From Chitinophagaceae bacterium (GTDB lineage Bacteria; Bacteroidota; Bacteroidia; Chitinophagales; Chitinophagaceae): 64,000 nt of DNA. Below the pieces are notes generated by a model. It did no database searches, was not told where the DNA came from, and worked only from the letters and a program-made list of their open reading frames with translations. The stretch spans positions 1 to 64,000 of the forward strand of contig JADKHN010000001.1 of NCBI GenBank assembly GCA_016721725.1. Direction: 5' to 3'. Positions 29,632 through 37,622 of the stretch are shown here, one piece after another. Made by a program: the position numbers and the translations under genes. How positions within the stretch are numbered: position 1 is the stretch's first letter; each line of letters starts with the position of its first letter.

Positions 29632-30162
29632 AACTTTTTATCACCGATACAAATGTGTTCTTTGATTTGATGAACATAGAAGCCCTTCCTGAATTTTTCG
29701 GTTTGGACTTTGAAGTTTGCACAACAGATTTTGTTGTCAGTGAAGTTTTACGTTTGGAGCAAGCTGAACAAATTCAAAATTTCATTAGGTCAAAACAGCT
29801 TACTGTGTTTAGTTTTTCTTCTGATGAAATTGATGAAGTTGTAAACCTAAAAAACGAAACGAATGCTAAGAAGAATTGCAGACAAATCTGTTTTGTGGAA
29901 GGCATTACAATTGAAATGCCCTTTGCTGACTGGGGATAAAAGTTTAAGAAATGAGGCAGAGGAAAATGGACTGGAGGTTCATGGAAGCATTTGGGTTGTG
30001 ATGTTGCTGGTTGATGCAAAATTATTGAGTGCGGTAAAAGGAATCGAATTGTTTGAAAAATTGAAAATTGTAAATGATAGTTTACCAAAGGATGAAATTG
30101 AAAAACAGATTAAGAAATTAAAGGGAAAGAAGGATGAAAAATATTATAAAGGTTTTACTTGA
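29628..30162 (+). CDS. PIN-like domain protein, frameshifted
   Basis: Residues 1-12 read MKLFITDTNVFF, the first acidic motif of PIN ribonucleases. FVVSEVLRLE carries the conserved Glu. After a break near 29865 the second frame gives KCPLLTGDKSLRNEA (second Asp motif), GLEVHGSIWVV and a Lys-rich helical tail (KKLKGKKDEKYYKGFT). The repaired protein is about 178 residues. PIN-like proteins next to XRE-metallopeptidase genes are known as toxin-antitoxin-like pairs, so this may be an RNA-cleaving toxin kept silent by the upstream regulator. Its end overlaps the start of the NUDIX gene by 29 bp. Confidence 0.72.
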
Positions 30163-30967
30163 AATTTTGGTTGGGGTTGTCTTTTTAATTTGGGGTAAGT
30201 ATTATGCAGATGATAACCTTCGACCTGAATTATATGGAATGGCTATTGGTGCAGGGGCTGTCCTCTTAATTGAATTTCTCGGCTTTATTTACGAGGAGTG
30301 GGCTTTCTTAGGATTGTATATGAATTGTTTTACTTATAAAAAAAGGCCAGCAATTCGGCTTACTATTTCCTATTTGTATAAAATTGAGTTGCAGGGAAAA
30401 TATTTACTTATAAAAAGTAATCGGCTGCAAAATACATTTCAGCCGGTTGGTGGGGTTTACAAATACTTTGACCCCGAGGCAACCAATGAGTTGAATTGTA
30501 TGAGTATCGTTACCGATAACCATATTCCTAATGATGATGTAAATGAGTATGACTTGCGACTTAAAATGAACAAAAGGAAAAATATAAGAAAATTTTTAAA
30601 ATGGTTTTTCAGTAATAAAGAAAGAGAGTTTGACCCTTGGAGAGAATTCTATGAAGAACTTGTCGAATCTCAAATATTACCAGCTGCTGTTTTTAAATAT
30701 ATTCATTACGATTTAGTCGGTCAACATTTTGAGCCAATTCACTTTGATACCCGCTTTAATATTGACACCTTTAAGTATGCTGATATTTATACGCCAAAAT
30801 TTGTTACTGATGAGCAGAAAGAAGAAGTCAGAAAGCTCCTATCAGTTAATAGTCCTGAATTTATTTGGGCAACAGAACAAGAGATACTTAATAAAACAAC
30901 GACCGACGGAAAACGAATTGCTGACCACACATTCAAAATATTTCATACAAAAAGATTACACGAATGA
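30134..30967 (+). CDS. Two-TM protein with SMODS-associated NUDIX-like domain (Cap16-type effector)
   Basis: This is an intact frame of 277 residues. Two N-terminal membrane helices lie at about residues 6-20 and 34-52. The soluble part begins KGKYLLIKSNRLQNTFQPVGG, the strand-turn-GG pattern of NUDIX-like domains found beside CD-NTases, followed by many aromatic and acidic residues. In CBASS, TM-NUDIX proteins (Cap16) are predicted to be activated by the cyclic nucleotide and to damage the inner membrane, killing the infected cell. The fold call is by motif and context. The gene overlaps its neighbours at both ends, including ATGA with the CD-NTase. Confidence 0.72.
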   Translation: MKNIIKVLLEILVGVVFLIWGKYYADDNLRPELYGMAIGAGAVLLIEFLGFIYEEWAFLGLYMNCFTYKKRPAIRLTISYLYKIELQGKYLLIKSNRLQNTFQPVGGVYKYFDPEATNELNCMSIVTDNHIPNDDVNEYDLRLKMNKRKNIRKFLKWFFSNKEREFDPWREFYEELVESQILPAAVFKYIHYDLVGQHFEPIHFDTRFNIDTFKYADIYTPKFVTDEQKEEVRKLLSVNSPEFIWATEQEILNKTTTDGKRIADHTFKIFHTKRLHE

Positions 30968-32095
30968 TAACTTTAGAAAACAAAGCAACGCAAATTGATG
31001 ACTTGCTTGATAAAATGGCAGAAGCGGTTCAACTTGATGATACAAGGTATGACCGAATGAAAAGTAGCTATGAATCGGTTAAGGACTGGATTGAAGCTGA
31101 CGAAATATTTTTCAAGCCGTATAATTATGATGTTTATCCCCATGGCTCAGTAAGAATACTTACTACTGTGAAGCCGATTGGTAAGGATGAATTTGATTTA
31201 GATATAGCTATTCATCTAAAAAGTAATACACCACATACACCACAAAGGATTTATGCAGAGTTAAAGAGGTGTATGGAGGCATACGCTAAAAAACATGGGT
31301 TAAAACTCGAAGCAAAAAATCGCTGCATTCGTCTGAATTATGCTGGGGATTTTCACATGGACATACTTCCAGGTATTCAGGAAAATTCCATCGAACAAAA
31401 TAAATTGAAAGTTCCAGACCGTGAACTGGGAACTTGGGTAAGTAGTAATCCAAGAGGGTACGCTGATTGGTTTATAGCCAAGGCAAATTTGGTGAAAGAA
31501 AGTTTGCTTGAAAAAGCATTAAGGGCAGAAAAATTACCTGCCGATAACTTCAAGAATAAAAAACCTTTACACCGTGCTGTTCAGTTGATAAAGCGTGACA
31601 GAGATTTGTTTTTTCAGAAAGATGATACTTATAAAACTTCAAGTATAATTCTTACCACTATTGCTGGACAGTTCTACCAAGGAGAAGAAAGTATTTTTGA
31701 TACCATTGATAATATTATTACGGTTATTCGTACCAAAGTCAGTCAACCTATTGGAAGGTTAAAAATTTTGAACCCAATGAACTCTGCCGAAGATTTTACT
31801 GATAAATGGGATAGCGAACCTGAAAATTATGAAGCTTTCAAAAAAGTTTGCAAATCATTTATATAACGAGTGGCAAAAGCTGAAACTGCAGCATGGTGTT
31901 ATGGATGAAGGAATTATTATGAAGGGTTTATTTGGTGATGATGTTTTTATGAAAGCACAAAAAAGTCAAGCGGCTTTACTTGAAGGGTTTCGGAAAAATA
32001 ATGAATTGGGTGTTTCCCGAGCTACTGGAGTACTTTCCTCCTTAACTTCTGCTGGAACTGCTGCAATTAAATCTAATACATTTTACGGAGGTTAA
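30964..32095 (+). CDS. CD-NTase (cGAS/DncV-like, SMODS), frameshifted near C-terminus
   Basis: This is the signal synthase of the CBASS-like operon. The catalytic motif is YPHGSVRILTTV (GS at residues 61-62) followed by DEFDLDIAIHL (Asp 78 and 80). The third acidic residue is in FHMDILPG (Asp 133), and PRGYADWF and KPLHRAVQLIKRDRD mark the core of the SMODS family. The frame breaks near 31850; removing one base gives FKKFANHLYNEWQKLKLQ and extends the chain by ~85 residues to the end SNTFYGG. The C-terminal Gly-Gly is what an E2-type enzyme would join to a target. Repaired length is about 376 residues. The product nucleotide cannot be told from sequence. Confidence 0.88.
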
Positions 32096-32526
32096 TGAAA
32101 AGTAATTTCAAAATAAAAGACAAGAGTATTGCTGAACAACTTGCTTCAATTCGATGCAAGTATCCGCATTTTAAAGCGGAGTTTACTTCACATTTCAGTA
32201 TGAAAGTTACTGGTTTATTGCGACCAACTTCACGAAGTGCTACTTACAATTTTGTTTTAAAGTATAATTTGACTGATTCACCCAAAATTAAAATTGTATC
32301 ACCAGAGCTTAGAAAAAATGAGAAAGGGGAAGATGCTGAACACCTTTATCCCAATGGTTATTTGTGTTTATACCAACCGAAATACCGTGAGTTCACAAGA
32401 ACCGACTTGCTAACTGAAACAATTATCCCTTGGACTTCACTATGGCTATATCATTATGAGGTTTGGCATTTAACTGGTGAATGGCTTGGCGGCGGTGAAC
32501 ATCCAACTAAACAAAAAATAAAATGA
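32095..32526 (+). CDS. Stand-alone E2-like protein of short type II CBASS
   Basis: The intact 143-residue product has an N-terminal beta-rich part (HFSMKVTGLLRPTSRSAT and YNFVLKYNL). The signature HLYPNGYLCLYQPKYREF follows, with a likely catalytic Cys at residue 91 and His 83. The C-terminal helix region IIPWTSLWLYHYEVWHLTGEW completes the form known from bacterial E2-like proteins next to CD-NTases. Short type II CBASS operons have such an E2 without the E1 domain and without the JAB protease; the E2 conjugates the CD-NTase C-terminus to prime it. No E1 or JAB gene is visible here. The start overlaps the CD-NTase stop (TAATG). Confidence 0.8.
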   Translation: MKSNFKIKDKSIAEQLASIRCKYPHFKAEFTSHFSMKVTGLLRPTSRSATYNFVLKYNLTDSPKIKIVSPELRKNEKGEDAEHLYPNGYLCLYQPKYREFTRTDLLTETIIPWTSLWLYHYEVWHLTGEWLGGGEHPTKQKIK

Positions 32527-33601
32527 GGAGGCAAGATAAATACATTTTGAACGGAGCCTTAATCGTTGGTGGTGCAACTGCATTGATTGATATTTTAATA
32601 CAATGGCTTGAACACAAAGACAAAGGAATAGATTTTACTTGGGAAAGCTACAACGGAAAGAGAACGGTTAAAAGGTCTTTGATTGGTGCTACCATTGGTG
32701 GAGGTTTGGGTTATGCTTATTATTGTTACAAGATAAGTGAAGAAGAAAAGTTGCCTTTTAATTCGGATGAATATGTAAAAAAGATTTTGGACAGAAGAAC
32801 ATCTTAAAGCAAACCCCATTGTATTTAAAAAGGTAGCTGCACACCGTGAAAAGGTAAAAGCAATGGTTAGTAGATAAATTTGGGAACAAACTTGCGGCTC
32901 TACCTGAAGATACGGGTTCGTTTTACAAACGAACTGCAATTGCCTCAAATTACGATTTGGATATTGTGTTGCCTTTTAGAAAAAATAGTTACAATACTCT
33001 TGAAGAAATGTATTATGATGTTTATGAAGTTGTAGGAAAAGCTTATGGGAAAAGTGCTATCGTAACCAAACAATCAAAAGCTATTGGAATAACTTTTGGA
33101 TTTGAAGAAAACCAGATTCATTTTGATATTGTTCCGGGTAGAGAAATAAATAACTACGTCATTGAAAAGGATTTGAATTTGTATGTAAAACCTGACTGGA
33201 TTTGGCAACGTGGAAGTTCATTCAAAACAAATATTAGGCTTCAAAAAACGATGACAGTAAATAAGCCCGAAGCAAGAACCGTCATAAAACTTTTGAAAAA
33301 ATATCGTGACAGAAATAATTTGCCATTGCCAACTGTGATGATTGAACAATGGGTTGTTGGTGCTTTGTCAAACAATAATTTTGGAGTTTACGCTTCTCCA
33401 ACTGAAAATCTGTTAAACTCTATGGATTATATGTCGAGAAAAATGGAGCATAAAAATTTAATTGATGTTGCCAACTCAAATAATAATCTTCATGATAAAG
33501 TAGATAATGAACAAAGGGGATTTATTTCATCACAACTGCAAAGAGATATTAAGCGTATTGAGGAAAATCCGAGATACATTAAAGATATTTTTGAGTGTTG
33601 A
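32523..33601 (+). CDS. Membrane-anchored second nucleotidyltransferase, two frameshifts
   Basis: The first frame (94 codons) starts in ATGA overlap with the E2 gene. It has two hydrophobic Gly-rich segments (GALIVGGATALIDILI, SLIGATIGGGLGYAYY). One added base near 32785 gives FWTEEHLKANPIVFKKVA, and another near 32875 gives LVDKFGNKLAALPEDTGSFY and RTAIASNYDLDIVLPF, the GS...DxD motif of a nucleotidyltransferase. The rest (HFDIVPGREINNYVIEKDLN, KPEARTVIKLLKKYRD) follows the CD-NTase/CCA-like plan. Repaired length is about 359 residues. A second, membrane-tied nucleotidyltransferase is not part of the standard CBASS gene set that I know. It could modify the signal, serve as antagonist, or be an independent unit. 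Confidence 0.62.
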
Positions 33602-33712
33602 TAAGGATTCCGTCTGTTGGGTGGTGGGTGGGCTTTGGTGTTCAGTAATGATATGTTGCTGAAGTGTCAACAAATGATGATAGATATTCGTCAGCCGGGG
33701 TGAGTAGGCTGT

Positions 33713-33792
33713 GCGTTGGCATTTTTAGCTCTTTGCAAGGTTGGCTTTGTGTCTGGATTTTGTGTGCCTTGCAATGTGCTAAAAATAGCGTT
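33713..33792. repeat. Two-stem hairpin element H4
   Basis: The outer stem is ATTTTTAGC (33721-33729) with GCTAAAAAT (33778-33786), a perfect match unlike any other copy. The inner stem is TTGCAAGG (33733-33740) with CCTTGCAA (33767-33774). The loop is TTGGCTTTGTGTCTGG. GCGTTGG flanks both sides. It lies about 65 bp inside the right edge of giant cassette 2. Confidence 0.8.
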
Positions 33793-33855
33793 GGGTCGTG
33801 TCGGCAAAGTCATGTTAGCTTGAATTTAAGTAGGATGCTGTTTAGGGTGACGTAC

Positions 33856-34602
33856 AACGTCAAGGGCTTGCCGCAGTACGGCCCTACGGAGAACGAAATC
33901 CTTCTTGCTGAAGTTAAATAATAAATTAGAATTTCGAGAAGAACGGTATGCTAAATATGGATACCGGCCGCGCGCCTCTTGGTAATGCCTAATATTTCTA
34001 ATATGCCCCAGCCACAAAAATGACAGTATTGCGGCAAACCCGCGTTATGCGAGCCGGGTTTAACATGTACTTTAACTAACTCAGTGAACTTCTCAACCAG
34101 AACTACTGTCCTGTTACCGTGATAGCCAGGCCGTAGTCCTGGTAGTGGTTGGCGTCTTGAAGGTTCTGGATATTTTAGAAAATTTATTGCGGCAATGTTT
34201 GATTGCCGCAGTCAATTTTCAGGACGTTGGGGGCTGACTATGAAGCGTCCCCAACTTTTGGCTGACCTGAATAAGTTACCTACTGAACAAAAAAAGACCA
34301 TTTACCGCTGCGAATTTCTCCCGAAATAATGAGGATTTTCTCCCTGATATAAATTGGATCTATGAAGAATTGTGTCGAACTTCGCAGTGTCTTTTGTCTG
34401 TATCTGCTTACGAAAGCACACTTTCGACGCCGCTCCAGACAAAAGACACCAACGCCCTTCCTATCGTCAGGGCTCCTTGCGGTAAATGGTCTTTTTTTGC
34501 CTTTCGCATATTCAGGTCAGCCAAAAGTTGTTTGATTTTTTTTCTGCCCCCTTCGTCAAAAATATCCAGAACCTTAGTCAAGCCACTGCCAGGATTTCGC
34601 AT
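33856..34602. repeat. A cassette, copy 6
   Basis: The attC-like site is 33849-34050 with left box ACGTACAACG and right box GTTATGC. The body 34051-34602 has the inverted duplication. It is nearly identical to copy 7, with only small indels (for example GCGAGCCGGG against GCGAAGGCCGGG). Confidence 0.86.
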
Positions 34603-35348
34603 AACGTCAAGGGCTTGCCGCAGTACGGCCCTACGGAGAACGAAATCCTTCTTGCTGAAGTTAAATAATAAATTAGAATTTCGAGAAGAACGGTATGCTA
34701 AATATGGATACCGGCCACGCCTCTTGGTAATGCCTAATATTTCTAATATGCCCCAGCCACAAAAATGACAGTATTGCGGCAAACCCGCGTTATGCGAAGG
34801 CCGGGTTTAACATGTACTTTAACTAACTCAGTGAACTTCTCAACCAGAACTACTGTCCTGTTACCGTGATAGCCAGGCCGTAGTCCTGGTAGTGGTTGGC
34901 GTCTTGAAGGTTCTGGATATTTTAGAAAATTTATTGCGGCAATGTTTGATTGCCGCAGTCAATGTTCAGGACGTTGGGGCTGACTATGAAGCGTCCCCAA
35001 CTTTTGGCTGACCTGAATAAGTTACCTACTGAACAAAAAAAGACCATTTACCGCTGCGAATTTCTCCCGAAATAATGAGGATTTTCTCCCTGATATAAAT
35101 TGGATCTATGAAGAATTGTGTCGAACTTCGCAGTGTCTTTTGTCTGTATCTGCTTACGAAAGCACACTTTCGACGCCGCTCCAGACAAAAGACACCAACG
35201 CCCTTCCTATCGTCAGGGCTCCTTGCGGTAAATGGTCTTTTTTTGCCTTTCGCATATTCAGGTCAGCCAAAAGTTGTTTGATTTTTTTTCTGCCCCCTTC
35301 GTCAAAAATATCCAGAACCTTAGTCAAGCCACTGCCAGGATTTCGCAT
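34603..35348. repeat. A cassette, copy 7 (recombinase-proximal)
   Basis: The attC-like site is 34598-34796 with boxes GCATAACG and GTTATGC. It ends at 35348, where the usual AACG is replaced by AACT, marking the array end. As the copy nearest the recombinase it should be the most recently inserted unit if the system works like an integron. Confidence 0.86.
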
Positions 35349-35402
35349 AACTCATAAATAGACGAATGTCATTGCATCCTCCAACATTCGCTCTATTTAT
35401 GA
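35340..35402. other. Putative attI-like array end with hairpin
   Basis: The last AAC box is followed by T instead of G. A strong hairpin comes right after it: TCATAAATAGACGAATGT (35352-35369) pairs with ACATTCGCTCTATTTATGA (35384-35402), with a single mismatch. Read from the recombinase side the edge is ATGAGTTATGCG, with a candidate G/TT crossover. The position between recombinase and first cassette is that of attI. The role is inferred. Confidence 0.55.
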
Positions 35403-35519
35403 AATGTCTTGTGATCGATTTAGTTATATAAATATACGAAAACCGAAAGCGGGTGCTTCTATTTGAAAAACGAAGGTGGAAGGATCGTGGTGGAAGGGAA
35501 ATTTTGACGCGAAAACCCT

Positions 35520-36728
35520 TCACTTTTCATCCCCGTTACCCAGCTTATTTTGAGCCTGGTTGCGCAGGATCCGGTCCAGCGGACTCTCGATCCGCGACAT
35601 CGCCTGCTTGCTCACATGGGTGTACCGAAGCGTGGTCTTGATGTCATTATGGCCCAGCAGGCTCTGGATATAGCGGATATCGGTCCCGTTCTCCAGCAAA
35701 TGGGTGGCATAGCTGTGCCGCAAACTGTGAAACGACAAACTGGGCGGCAATCCCAGGTCCTTATAGGCCTGCTTGAAAACAGACTGGGCCGCCCTGACAC
35801 CGATCGGCTCGCCCGGGTGCTGCCCCTCAAACAACCAATACCGCGGCTTATAGGCCGCCAGGTATTCGCGCAGGGCCTGTAAGGTGAACAGGGCCAGCGT
35901 GGCCATCCGGTCCTTCTTGCCCTTGGCCCGCTCGATGAAGATCTGCATCCGGTCGGCATCGATGTCGGTGATCTTCAGGTTCACCACTTCGCTCACCCGG
36001 AGCCCGGCGCTATAGGCCGTAAGCAGGATCATCCGGTGCTTCACATTCGCCATCCGGAACAGGCCCGCCAGCACCTTCTCCTCGCTGATCACCCGGGGCA
36101 ACTGCAGGGGCTTCTTCGGCCGCGGGATCTCCCAGAAGAATTTGTCGCGGCCCAGCACCTGCTCGTAATAGAATTTAAGCGCGTTCATCCGGCTGTGGAT
36201 CGTGGCCTCGGTCAGCTTTAATTCGGTATGGCAATACTGGAGGTAATTCCTGATCCGCTCAACGGTCATATCGGCGGCGGGTAGCCGCTTCAGCTGCTTC
36301 AGGAAAATGGCGAATTCACTCTTGTAGGTCCGCTGTGTACTGGCGCTGTAACCCTTCAGCTGCAATTGCTGCTCGAGGCGCAGGAGTTCGGCCCGGTTCC
36401 CGGCACTGATTTCCAAATCGGCGGTCCTGGGGCTCACCGGTTGGGTACGATGCCGCCCGACCTGTTCTTTCAGCGTTTCCAGCGGACGGGTATACTGCAG
36501 TTCCACCGTATCGGTCTCCTCCTTCAGGAATTCCAGCTCATGCCCCGCATAGGCTTCGCATAGCACTTGCAGGGTATCCGGCGCATAAGGAAGATGCCAG
36601 CCCTTCAGGGTCCTGGAATAACGCGCGCCGATGACCAGGGCAATGCGGTTCAGCTCCTGGTCCTGTTTGAAAAAGAAGCCGATCCTGAACTGGTTACGGT
36701 GAAATATTTTCCTGACGGTGATCTGCAT
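35520..36728 (-). CDS. Tyrosine recombinase of the cassette array (IntI-related, without IntI insert)
   Basis: Started at the ATG at 36728 it has 402 residues. An unusual ~100-residue N-terminal part (ITVRKIFHRNQFRIGFFF) precedes the SAM-like DNA-binding domain (about 112-205). The catalytic set is Arg 244 (SAGLRVSEV), Lys 269 (AKGKKDR), His 334 and Arg 337 (HSLRHSYATH), His 360 (LLGHNDIK) and Tyr 369 (RYTHV). The chain ends ESPLDRIL, like IntI proteins. Arg to HxxR spacing is 90 residues, against about 131 in IntI1 (R146 to H277), so the IntI-specific insert is absent. The gene is GC-rich like the chromosome. It reads in the same direction as the cassettes, with its 3' end facing them. Confidence 0.85.
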   Translation of the reverse strand: MQITVRKIFHRNQFRIGFFFKQDQELNRIALVIGARYSRTLKGWHLPYAPDTLQVLCEAYAGHELEFLKEETDTVELQYTRPLETLKEQVGRHRTQPVSPRTADLEISAGNRAELLRLEQQLQLKGYSASTQRTYKSEFAIFLKQLKRLPAADMTVERIRNYLQYCHTELKLTEATIHSRMNALKFYYEQVLGRDKFFWEIPRPKKPLQLPRVISEEKVLAGLFRMANVKHRMILLTAYSAGLRVSEVVNLKITDIDADRMQIFIERAKGKKDRMATLALFTLQALREYLAAYKPRYWLFEGQHPGEPIGVRAAQSVFKQAYKDLGLPPSLSFHSLRHSYATHLLENGTDIRYIQSLLGHNDIKTTLRYTHVSKQAMSRIESPLDRILRNQAQNKLGNGDEK

Positions 36729-36779
36729 AATGAACAGGGCTTCGCCCTCCTGAGTCACATTCTAAAGTAAGACCCGGCG

Positions 36780-37490
<711 letters not shown>

Positions 37491-37495
37491 TTCAA

Positions 37496-37527
37496 AAAGA
37501 AAAAACCCCGGTCTCTCAACCGGGGCC
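37496..37527 (-). terminator. Rho-independent terminator of sprA
   Basis: On the minus strand CCCCGGT, a TGAGAG loop and ACCGGGG are followed by TTTTTT. It lies about 100 bp after the sprA stop. Confidence 0.85.
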
Positions 37528-37622
37528 TGAAATTTTATGCTGTCCTTCCTCTTAGGAAAATAAAAACCAGGGACTTTCGAAATGCTCCTCCCTCCCTCCC
37601 GGGGAGGGCTGGGGTGGGGCTT

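Larger units (their letters stand above)
28298..33855. mobile_element. Giant cassette 2 (5.6 kb): CBASS-like defence module
   Basis: The left edge GTTGTACGT and the right edge ACGTACAAC are complementary and differ from all other units, which marks the piece as one cassette. Its six genes are on the plus strand, opposite to nearly all others in the array, and have their own promoter. Hairpin elements H3 and H4 lie about 70 and 65 bp inside its two ends, just as H1 and H2 do in giant cassette 1. Confidence 0.72.
1..35352 (-). mobile_element. Integron-like cassette array (about 24 units)
   Basis: About 23 palindromic sites of ~200 bp separate short gene units. Every site starts with a box ending AACG and ends with a box starting GTT, and between them carries an inverted pair such as GGGCTTGCCGCAGTACGG and its imperfect complement. 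The opening GTT box of each unit is complementary to the closing AAC box of that same unit but differs from unit to unit. This is the signature of integron cassettes, whose attC is formed when the circle closes. Most genes lie on the minus strand, pointing away from the recombinase at the right end. The DNA is AT-rich against a GC-rich flank. The left end lies outside the window. The boxes and repeats are seen directly; integron-type mobility is inferred. Confidence 0.85.
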
